Assembly: GCA_009908535.1 (NCBI GenBank)
Contig: JAAAOD010000226.1
Location: 1-14,102, forward strand
Direction: 5' to 3'
DNA: 14,102 nt
Source of the DNA: Verrucomicrobiota bacterium
GTDB taxonomy: Bacteria; Verrucomicrobiota; Verrucomicrobiia; Opitutales; Oceanipulchritudinaceae
Positions within the stretch are counted from its first letter, which is position 1. Each line of letters starts with the position of its first letter. A model generated the notes under the pieces. The model was not told the DNA's origin, searched no databases, and was given only the letters and a program-made list of their open reading frames with translations. Position numbers and translations under genes: made by a program. Shown here piece after piece: positions 1 to 5,304 of this stretch.

Positions 1-965
1 ACGCTCTGCTTGGGGTCGTCCCCGATGCCGGAGATGGGGTCGACGTGCGTCTCCACGATGACCCCGTCGGCGCCGTAGCAAAAGGCGGCGAGGGCAGCGG
101 CCGGAACATACCGTGAGCGGCCCACGGCGTGCGACGGATCCACCACCACGGGCGCCCATGACTTCTCCTTCAAAAGGGGGGTGATGGACTCGTCGGGATG
201 GTTGCGGAACCCGTCCAGTCCTGGCATCGTTCCGCGCGGACAGAAGAGGATGTTCGGGTTGCCGTTCGCGGCGAGGTATTCGGCGGCGGAAATGAACTCG
301 TCGACCGGTCCCATATGGCGACTGCGCTTGAGCAGGACGGGAATCCCCTGCTCCGCCGTGGCCGCCCCGACGCAGGCCAGCAGGGGATAATTGAGCGCGT
401 TGCGGGTGCCGATCTGCAACATGTCGACTTTGGCCTCGAGGGCGATGCGCAGCTGTGCCTCGTCCATGACCTCGGCGATGACGGGTAGGCCCGTGCGGTC
501 GCGGGCCTCGAGAAGGATTTCAAGGGATTTCGCGGTTCCCTGGAAGCTGTGCGGGGAGGTCCGCGGCTTCCAGACGCCGCCGCGAAGCACCTGCGCGCCC
601 GCTTCCTTGACCCCCTCGGCGGTTTCGAGAAAAGCCTCGCGCCGTTGAGGATCGATCGTGCACTGGCCAGCGATGAAAAACGGTTCTTTCCCGAGTTCCA
701 GTTCCGCGATCCGGATACAATGGTGGGATAGATCGGAGCGGATATCCATCAGTTTGTAGATGGATTCCATGCGGTCGACGCGGTCGACGTATTCCAGGCC
801 GAGAAGACGGTTCACCATCGTCTCGCTGCGCTCATCCCCGATGATAGCATAGATGTTCCGGTGCGCGCCGTAAATGACCTGGATCTTGCAGTCGAACTCG
901 CCGACGATGGACTCGACTTCCGTCAGTTGGGCGTCGGTAAGGGTGGGTTCCTTGGATATGATCAT
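1..965 (-). CDS. aroF: DAHP synthase (3-deoxy-7-phosphoheptulonate synthase), I-beta type, C-terminus cut by window
   Basis: First enzyme of the shikimate pathway: condenses phosphoenolpyruvate and erythrose 4-phosphate to DAHP in the cytoplasm. Start ATG at 963-965; 321 codons are visible and the 3' end lies beyond base 1. By comparison with the about 338-residue Thermotoga enzyme only some 25 residues are missing. Residues 1-70 resemble the ferredoxin-like regulatory domain of that enzyme; the TIM barrel follows. Visible motifs: VLRGGVWKPRTSP (126-138, phosphate/substrate binding), LLKR (211-214), DPSH (276-279), VETHVDP (304-310). The four expected metal ligands are C102, H279, E305 and D309. 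Odd: the usual AGPCS reads AGQCT, and CERG reads CPRG (242-245), so this is a divergent subgroup. It is preceded by a 94-base gap after the RluA gene and has only a weak ribosome-binding site. The symbol is generic; aroA or aroG is used for the same family in other species. Confidence 0.93.
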   Translation of the reverse strand, partial: MIISKEPTLTDAQLTEVESIVGEFDCKIQVIYGAHRNIYAIIGDERSETMVNRLLGLEYVDRVDRMESIYKLMDIRSDLSHHCIRIAELELGKEPFFIAGQCTIDPQRREAFLETAEGVKEAGAQVLRGGVWKPRTSPHSFQGTAKSLEILLEARDRTGLPVIAEVMDEAQLRIALEAKVDMLQIGTRNALNYPLLACVGAATAEQGIPVLLKRSRHMGPVDEFISAAEYLAANGNPNILFCPRGTMPGLDGFRNHPDESITPLLKEKSWAPVVVDPSHAVGRSRYVPAAALAAFCYGADGVIVETHVDPISGIGDDPKQS

Positions 966-1059
966 GCCGCTTTCGCTTGGGTGAAAACGAACAGACCTAC
1001 GCCGCGCGAAGACGAAGGCAACCATGGAGTGGCGGCGGGCCCAAGTCGCACAACTTCGG

Positions 1060-1776
1060 CTACGCGGATACGAATTCCGTGGGAAGGGGGCTTTCGGCGC
1101 TGAAGGCGATCTCCGTTCCCTTCCAGACAAGCGGGACTTCGATGCGGTGGCTGTGGAGAAAGAGGCGGTGGTGACCGGTCCGCTGTTTGACGCCCCGGTT
1201 GAAGGCGAAATCGCCGTAGGTGGCGTCCCCGAGGATGGGCAGGTGGCGGGAGGCGCATTGCACCCGCAATTGATGCGTCCGTCCGGTCCGCGGAAAGAGA
1301 TCGAGCAGGGTCATCGCGGGCGTTCCCCGTCGATGCAAACGTACACGGACATCCGTGACGGCGTTGGGCGGGCTCCTTCGGACGATCGTCCGAAGGCGGC
1401 CACCCCGGCGCCGCACAGCGAGGTGGTCGCGCCAGGTTGCGCGGCTTGCCCGCTGAAAGCCTTTGACGAGGGCGATGTAGTGCTTTTTCACGACATGATC
1501 CGCGAACAACCGCCGCACCGCCGTGGCGAGTTCGGGGTCCTCCGCCAGCAAAACCACCCCCGAGGTCGGCGCATCAAGGCGGTGGAGGAGGAACCAGCGC
1601 CGACCCTCCATCGCAAAAGCCTCCGCCTTCTCATCAAAGGGTGCCCGCAGGAGGGACCGCTTCCGGTCCTCCTTTCGGTTGGGATGGGACAAGACGCCCG
1701 CTGCCTTCTCCACGGCCATTAGTCCGCAGGGATGCGCGGCAAGCACCTGACAACGCTCGTGCAGGGGCGGCTCCAT
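1060..1776 (-). CDS. RluA-family RNA pseudouridine synthase
   Basis: Isomerises uridine to pseudouridine in rRNA or tRNA. The 238-residue protein carries the RluA signature HRLDAPTSG (65-73) with catalytic Asp68, preceded by a degenerate substrate-loop motif (EKAAGVLSH, 23-31). KKHYIALV (97-104), RTGRTHQLRVQ (163-173) and GDATYGD (183-189) are further conserved blocks. There is no N-terminal S4 domain, so it belongs with the short RluA/TruC-like forms; which RNA position it modifies cannot be read from the sequence. The ATG at 1774-1776 lies one base after the stop of the TonB-like gene, so translation is probably coupled. A 94-base gap then separates it from the DAHP synthase gene. Confidence 0.93.
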   Translation of the reverse strand: MEPPLHERCQVLAAHPCGLMAVEKAAGVLSHPNRKEDRKRSLLRAPFDEKAEAFAMEGRRWFLLHRLDAPTSGVVLLAEDPELATAVRRLFADHVVKKHYIALVKGFQRASRATWRDHLAVRRRGGRLRTIVRRSPPNAVTDVRVRLHRRGTPAMTLLDLFPRTGRTHQLRVQCASRHLPILGDATYGDFAFNRGVKQRTGHHRLFLHSHRIEVPLVWKGTEIAFSAESPLPTEFVSA

Positions 1777-1777
1777 C

Positions 1778-2899
1778 TCAGTAATAGAAGTGGATGGAGC
1801 AAGGCGCGCGCTCGCCCATGCGGACGATCATTTCCGGCGTCCAGTCAAAGTAGGGAGCCTCCGCGACAATGGCGTCCTGGGAAATGGTCTCCGCGAGTTT
1901 GCCGGCGTTGGAAAAGGCCACGCGCACCCCTTCGACGGCGCCTTTCCGGGTGATGGAAAACTCCACGACAACGCGGTTGCCGTTGAAGGGGATGGCCTTG
2001 GTGTTGTAGACGAGATTGCGCCAGCGCGCCTCAATGATCTCAGCCACCCGCCGCCAGTACTCGCCGAACTCGGAATATTGGGAATCAAAGGCGAGGCGGC
2101 CGATGCGGACGACGCCCTGCCGGTTGTCCTTGATGGGGCCGAAGGAGGTATCCCGCTCCACGCGCTGCCGCGGACGCGGTTGCTGGGAGGCCTGCTGTTC
2201 AGACTGCGGAGGCGTGGTCTGCCGGTCCTCCCCGCGACCGTCGCGCGGGCTTGGCTTGGCGACGAGGGGATCCTCCGGCGCGGGGGTTTCCTCGGGCGGT
2301 TCCTTTGATTCCTGCGGTTCCTCGCGGCTGGCGAGGCCCTCTTCCGATTCCGCTTCCTTTTCAAGGGTGTCAGGCTCCGGTTGTTGCCGGGCCTGTTGGC
2401 GGGGCGCCGCCTCCTGTTGCGGGACGGGGCTCTGCCCCTGCGTCGGGCTGGCGGCAGGCGGGGCCTGCGGCGAGGGCTCCTGCCGCGGATTGCCCTGCAC
2501 GAGGCGGTTGGAAATCTCCTCGTCTCCCTCCACGTAGGGCGTGTTTTCGGGATCGGTAGGCGCCTGCTCCGGTTGCGCGGCCACCTGGTCCCGGTCGGAA
2601 ATGTTCATTGTTTCCTCGGGCGTCTCCTCCGCGATATCGGGCGCGGCCCGCACGTAACGCTCCTCCATCTCCGCTTCCTCGGGGAGTTGTTCGAGCACCA
2701 CCTCCATGCTCGCGGACGGTTGCGGACCTTCCGGGGCGTGGGGGAAAATTTCCGCCGGAGTCGCCCAGAAAAGGAGAAAATGAAGAAAGACCGCGACGAG
2801 GACGGCCGCGACCAGTCCTTCCTCCGAACCCTGCCGGGTGCGTTCCCGGCGCGTCGGCAAGGAGAACCTGGGCTCCACTGGCTGATCGCGACGGCCCAT
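1778..2899 (-). CDS. TonB/TolA-like envelope protein with acidic Pro/Gln-rich linker
   Basis: A 373-residue protein with classic TonB architecture. A cytoplasmic basic N-terminus (RR-rich, 1-27) is followed by one membrane helix (about 28-46, VAAVLVAVFLHFLLFW). A long low-complexity periplasmic stretch (about 50-250) is rich in Pro, Glu and Gln. The folded C-terminal domain (about 262-373) shows the TonB C-terminal pattern: EYWRRVAEIIEARW, then VVVEFSITRKGAVEGVRV, then a conserved APYFDWTP-type end. TonB proteins pass proton-motive energy from ExbB/ExbD to outer-membrane receptors, and TolA acts in envelope constriction. No exbB/exbD or tolQ/R lies in the window, so the partner is unknown. 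The linker is acidic rather than the usual Pro-Lys/Pro-Glu repeat. The start at 2897-2899 is 2 bases after the Maf stop, with a GGAAAGAAG ribosome-binding site. The TonB/TolA fold is well supported; the exact role is inference. Confidence 0.82.
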   Translation of the reverse strand: MGRRDQPVEPRFSLPTRRERTRQGSEEGLVAAVLVAVFLHFLLFWATPAEIFPHAPEGPQPSASMEVVLEQLPEEAEMEERYVRAAPDIAEETPEETMNISDRDQVAAQPEQAPTDPENTPYVEGDEEISNRLVQGNPRQEPSPQAPPAASPTQGQSPVPQQEAAPRQQARQQPEPDTLEKEAESEEGLASREEPQESKEPPEETPAPEDPLVAKPSPRDGRGEDRQTTPPQSEQQASQQPRPRQRVERDTSFGPIKDNRQGVVRIGRLAFDSQYSEFGEYWRRVAEIIEARWRNLVYNTKAIPFNGNRVVVEFSITRKGAVEGVRVAFSNAGKLAETISQDAIVAEAPYFDWTPEMIVRMGERAPCSIHFYY

Positions 2900-2901
2900 G
2901 T

Positions 2902-3489
2902 CTACTTCTTTCCCTCTGGCGGCAGACCTTCCATGCCCAGTTCGACCAGTTCGGCCCGCAAACGTTGAAGCGGCAACCCCATGATGTTTTCAAAGGAACC
3001 GGTGAAATGCTCCACGATCCACTCGCCCCCGTCCTGAATCGCGTAGGCCCCCGCCTTGTCAAAGACATGCACGTTGGCGAGGTAATGCTCGATCTCCGCC
3101 TCCGTAAGAGCCCGGAACCGTACATCGCTGCTCTCATGAAACGAGCGATTCTGGCCGTCGAAAACGAGCGTGACTCCGGTAAATACCTTGTGGGTCCGAC
3201 CGGAGAGGTTCCGCAGCATTTCCCGGGCGTGGCGAAGGTTGGCCGGTTTCGCGAAGAGCCGCTTTCCGAGCGCGACGGTTGTATCGGCGGCGATGATGCC
3301 GGCAGCAGGAAAATCCTGCGCGACCGCGGCGGCCTTCGCCTGTGCGTTGTGGCGCACCTGCGCAATCGGATCGGCCTCCTCAGGTTCCCATTCCTGCACC
3401 ACCGGTTGGACGATGCGGAAGGATAAGCCCAATCGCTTTAACAACTCGTGCCGACGCGGCGAAGCGGAGGCGAGGATCCATTCGGTCAT
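2902..3489 (-). CDS. maf: Maf-family nucleoside triphosphate pyrophosphatase
   Basis: A 195-residue protein of the Maf/HAM1-like fold, which hydrolyses non-canonical or modified nucleoside triphosphates (dTTP/UTP or m7GTP class) to monophosphate and pyrophosphate. It acts in the cytoplasm as a house-cleaning enzyme and has been linked to septum control in other bacteria. Diagnostic motifs in order: SASPRR (8-13, phosphate loop), AADT (67-70, catalytic Asp69), KP (81-82), LSGRTHKVFTGV (95-106), DKAGAYAIQ (144-152) and GSFENIMGLPL (164-174). Length is normal for the family. The DKAGAYAIQ block fits the YhdE (dTTP/UTP) branch better than YceF, but I hold that loosely. Its ATG overlaps the stop of the upstream TIM-barrel gene by 4 bases (ATGA), and the TonB-like gene follows 2 bases later. 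Confidence 0.94.
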   Translation of the reverse strand: MTEWILASASPRRHELLKRLGLSFRIVQPVVQEWEPEEADPIAQVRHNAQAKAAAVAQDFPAAGIIAADTTVALGKRLFAKPANLRHAREMLRNLSGRTHKVFTGVTLVFDGQNRSFHESSDVRFRALTEAEIEHYLANVHVFDKAGAYAIQDGGEWIVEHFTGSFENIMGLPLQRLRAELVELGMEGLPPEGKK

Positions 3490-4424
3490 GACGCCGCCGA
3501 AGATAGCGCGGGGACGACCCGCCGCAGGTAGTCGCGTCCTTCCCGGATCTGCGCGGAACGCAGGCGCGGGCTCATTTCCATGACCACGGTGTCGCCACCC
3601 CCGATGAGCGGGGCGAGCGCCTCCCAGTCAATGGTCCCCGTTCCCGGCGGCTGGTGGTCCTTTCCCTCCTCGGAAACATCGTGGAGGTGAAATCCGGTCA
3701 AAAGCGGCCGCAAGCCGGTCAGAAACTCGGCATGCTTGAGCAGCCCCATCCGCTCCTTCAACTGGGCGTGCCCGGCGTCGTGCCAGTAGGCGAAGGGGCC
3801 TTCCGCGGCCATCTCCTCAAGAAAGGGTTTCATATCCTCGTCCATGGGCATCTCCGTGAAGGCCTCGCGGTTTTCGACCCCGAAGGTGACCCCGCGCTCC
3901 CGCGCCCGCTCCACGAGCAGGCCGAAACTTTCCCGGAGCCGTTTCATGGGCTTTTTCTTCGCCTTGCGCAGTTTGCGGAGAGCGTTCTCGACCGGGGGCG
4001 GGGTGGCATCGGGCTCGGCGGTCGTCTCTGCCGCTGCTTCAAGCGCCTTCCCGGGATTGCCGAAAAGGAAGCGGGCCCGTCCGGAATGGAGGACGACGCG
4101 GTCGCAGGCGACGCGGTCGGCGAAATCGAGGGTCTTCAGGGTGTTATGAAGCCAGAGAATGCGCTCGCGCCGCGTCGGCGCGGCCGGTTCATAAAGATTC
4201 GGGGCCGCCCCCATGACGCCCACCGGCAAGGGACAGAAATTGTGCACGGAGGAAATCTTCACGACCCCCTCGTCGAGGGCCTTCAGAATTCCGGGAACGA
4301 GGGAAAGCCGGATCCCGTGCGATAATTCGACCCAATCGAACCCGAGATTCGCCAGCTCGACCAGCATGGCGTAGCCGTCATCGTGACGGTGACTGTTCCA
4401 ACAACTGCTGATCGAGAAGCGCAT
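3486..4424 (-). CDS. Xylose isomerase-like TIM-barrel protein (sugar phosphate isomerase/epimerase family)
   Basis: A 312-residue AP-endonuclease-2-like TIM barrel, a family of metal-dependent sugar isomerases/epimerases and endonuclease IV relatives. Candidate metal or acid/base residues sit at the ends of predicted strands: E33 (WVELSHG), H61 (SSVHNF), H113 (VVLHSGR), E184 (FGVENRE), D216 and H219 (YWHDAGHAQ), H246/H248 (GFHLHD) and E283 (VMEMSPR). GTGTIDW (261-267) is typical of the family. Residues about 126-160 are an Ala/Thr/Pro/Glu then Lys-rich insertion that breaks the barrel pattern. The substrate cannot be named. The start MRFSISSCWNSHRH matches the first barrel strand, so ATG 4422-4424 is probably right, although no normal ribosome-binding site precedes it and the rpsU terminator ends only a few bases upstream. 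First gene of the run that continues with maf. Confidence 0.86.
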   Translation of the reverse strand: MRFSISSCWNSHRHDDGYAMLVELANLGFDWVELSHGIRLSLVPGILKALDEGVVKISSVHNFCPLPVGVMGAAPNLYEPAAPTRRERILWLHNTLKTLDFADRVACDRVVLHSGRARFLFGNPGKALEAAAETTAEPDATPPPVENALRKLRKAKKKPMKRLRESFGLLVERARERGVTFGVENREAFTEMPMDEDMKPFLEEMAAEGPFAYWHDAGHAQLKERMGLLKHAEFLTGLRPLLTGFHLHDVSEEGKDHQPPGTGTIDWEALAPLIGGGDTVVMEMSPRLRSAQIREGRDYLRRVVPALSSAAS

Positions 4425-4459
4425 CCCTGAAAAATAAAAACCCTGCAGGCTTTTGTCCT
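4424..4459 (-). promoter_or_regulatory. Possible leaderless promoter within the rpsU terminator
   Basis: Reading the minus strand, AGGACA (4459-4454) is followed after 17 bases by TATTTT (4436-4431). Six bases later comes the A of the TIM-barrel gene's ATG (4424). Spacing fits a sigma-70 promoter whose transcript begins at the start codon. AGGACA shares four of six bases with TTGACA. The -10 lies in the terminator's T-run, so the match may be accidental. Confidence 0.25.
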
Positions 4460-4465
4460 GCAGGG
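4430..4465 (-). terminator. Rho-independent terminator after rpsU
   Basis: A perfect 9-bp stem, CCCTGCAGG paired with CCTGCAGGG (4457-4465 and 4441-4449), encloses a 7-base loop. On the minus strand it is followed by TTTTTATTTTT (4440-4430). It begins about 30 bases after the rpsU stop, so it ends the rpsU transcript. Its T-run ends 5 bases before the next gene's ATG, leaving no room for a conventional leader. Confidence 0.9.
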
Positions 4466-4496
4466 AAGAGAAAAAAGTTACAACTTGAAGAACCGT

Positions 4497-4697
4497 CTAG
4501 CGGTTTTCGTAGCGGGCGCGGAGCATCGCGGAGAACGCGGCCACCTTTTTCTTCCGGCGCTTCACTTCACTCGGCTTTTCAAAATACCGCTTCGCGCGCA
4601 CATCGCGGATAACGCCCTCGCGATCGAGGCGCTTTTTCAATCGGCGCAGAGCCCGCTCGATGGGCTCTCCTTTGCGAATCTTCACTTCTACGGACAT
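4497..4697 (-). CDS. rpsU: 30S ribosomal protein bS21
   Basis: A 66-residue, strongly basic protein matching bS21, the small-subunit protein near the anti-Shine-Dalgarno end of 16S rRNA that assists translation initiation. The family pattern is clear: VEVKIRKGEPIERALRRLKK (4-23), REGVIRDVRAKRYFEKPS (26-43), and a basic helix KRRKKK (46-51). Length is normal. The ATG (4695-4697) is preceded by GCCAACGAAATCCT, with no recognisable Shine-Dalgarno sequence. A 65-base gap separates it from the mscS-like gene, which leaves room for its own promoter (see 4724-4752). A strong terminator follows it, so it ends its transcription unit. Confidence 0.96.
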   Translation of the reverse strand: MSVEVKIRKGEPIERALRRLKKRLDREGVIRDVRAKRYFEKPSEVKRRKKKVAAFSAMLRARYENR

Positions 4698-4723
4698 AGG
4701 ATTTCGTTGGCGAAAAGGAAAAG

Positions 4724-4752
4724 AACACAGGTGCGGCGGCGGCGATCGTCAA
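4724..4752 (-). promoter_or_regulatory. Candidate rpsU promoter
   Basis: On the minus strand, TTGACG (4752-4747) and TGTGTT (4729-4724) are separated by 17 bases, between the mscS-like stop and rpsU. The -35 is five of six to consensus; the -10 is poor (three of six). The position, about 25 bases before the rpsU ATG, is sensible. rpsU may also be read from the clpB/mscS transcript. Confidence 0.35.
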
Positions 4753-4762
4753 CCCTAAAACC

Positions 4763-5254
4763 TCAAGCGGCGGCGCGGATGCGCAGCGCCCGCTGGAAAA
4801 AGAGGTTGTTCGGTACCCGGAGGAGGTCCTCCCCGTCGCGCAGGGTGACAAACATGAGGGTGATGTCCTCGACTTCGCCGGTCATTTCCTCCCCGACAAA
4901 AGACACTCTTTCCCCGATGCGGAACGGGTTGGTGAAAAAGAGCAGCACCCCGGCGACAATGTTGCTCAAAAGGCTCCAGACCGCGACGAATCCAATGGCG
5001 ATGAGGCCGAGAAGACCGGACATGAAGATCCAGATCGTTTCCATGCTGAAGCCCCAGATGCCGATGAGCAACAGGCCGCCCGTGCCCAGAAGCACCACCC
5101 GCAGCACCTTGCCGACGAAGACGGCGCGGTGTCGGCGCAGGCTTTCGCGGGCCATGCTTTTCCGGATTCCGCGCATGAGGGCGAAATGCACGCCCCCGAG
5201 GACGAGAAGAAGAACGAGACTGGAGAGGAGTTTTTGCAGGATGGGATCCATCAT
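4763..5254 (-). CDS. Short MscS-type mechanosensitive channel protein
   Basis: A 163-residue inner-membrane protein of the small-conductance mechanosensitive channel family, which opens under membrane tension to release solutes during hypo-osmotic shock. Three hydrophobic segments are visible (about 7-27, 50-68, 73-108). The third is the Gly/Ala-rich pore helix (SGLLGLIAIGFVAVWSLLSN), followed by the beta-domain signature NPFRIGERV (109-117), GEVEDI (126-131) and VPNN (147-150). It then stops after FFQRALRIRAAA. The usual C-terminal alpha/beta cage of MscS (E. coli about 286 residues) is absent. The reading frame is clean, so this looks like a naturally minimal form rather than a broken gene, though a truncated relic is possible. 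Two adjacent ATGs (5254, 5251) could start it, with no clear ribosome-binding site. It lies 50 bases after clpB with no terminator between, so co-transcription is likely. Confidence 0.87.
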   Translation of the reverse strand: MMDPILQKLLSSLVLLLVLGGVHFALMRGIRKSMARESLRRHRAVFVGKVLRVVLLGTGGLLLIGIWGFSMETIWIFMSGLLGLIAIGFVAVWSLLSNIVAGVLLFFTNPFRIGERVSFVGEEMTGEVEDITLMFVTLRDGEDLLRVPNNLFFQRALRIRAAA

Positions 5255-5304
5255 TACGGTAGCTTACCAGATAATCGGCGAAACCCCAAATCAATGGCCG
5301 AACC

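Noticed and set aside
2160..2620. Apparent repeat array in the Pro/Gln/Glu-rich region of the TonB-like gene
   Set aside because: Only low-complexity coding sequence; no regular unit or spacing, so not a CRISPR or tandem repeat.
2370..3365. Minus-strand alternative frame of 331 codons spanning the Maf and TonB-like genes
   Set aside because: It runs out of frame through two genes with convincing motifs; composition (Arg/Gly/Pro-rich) is typical of a GC shadow.
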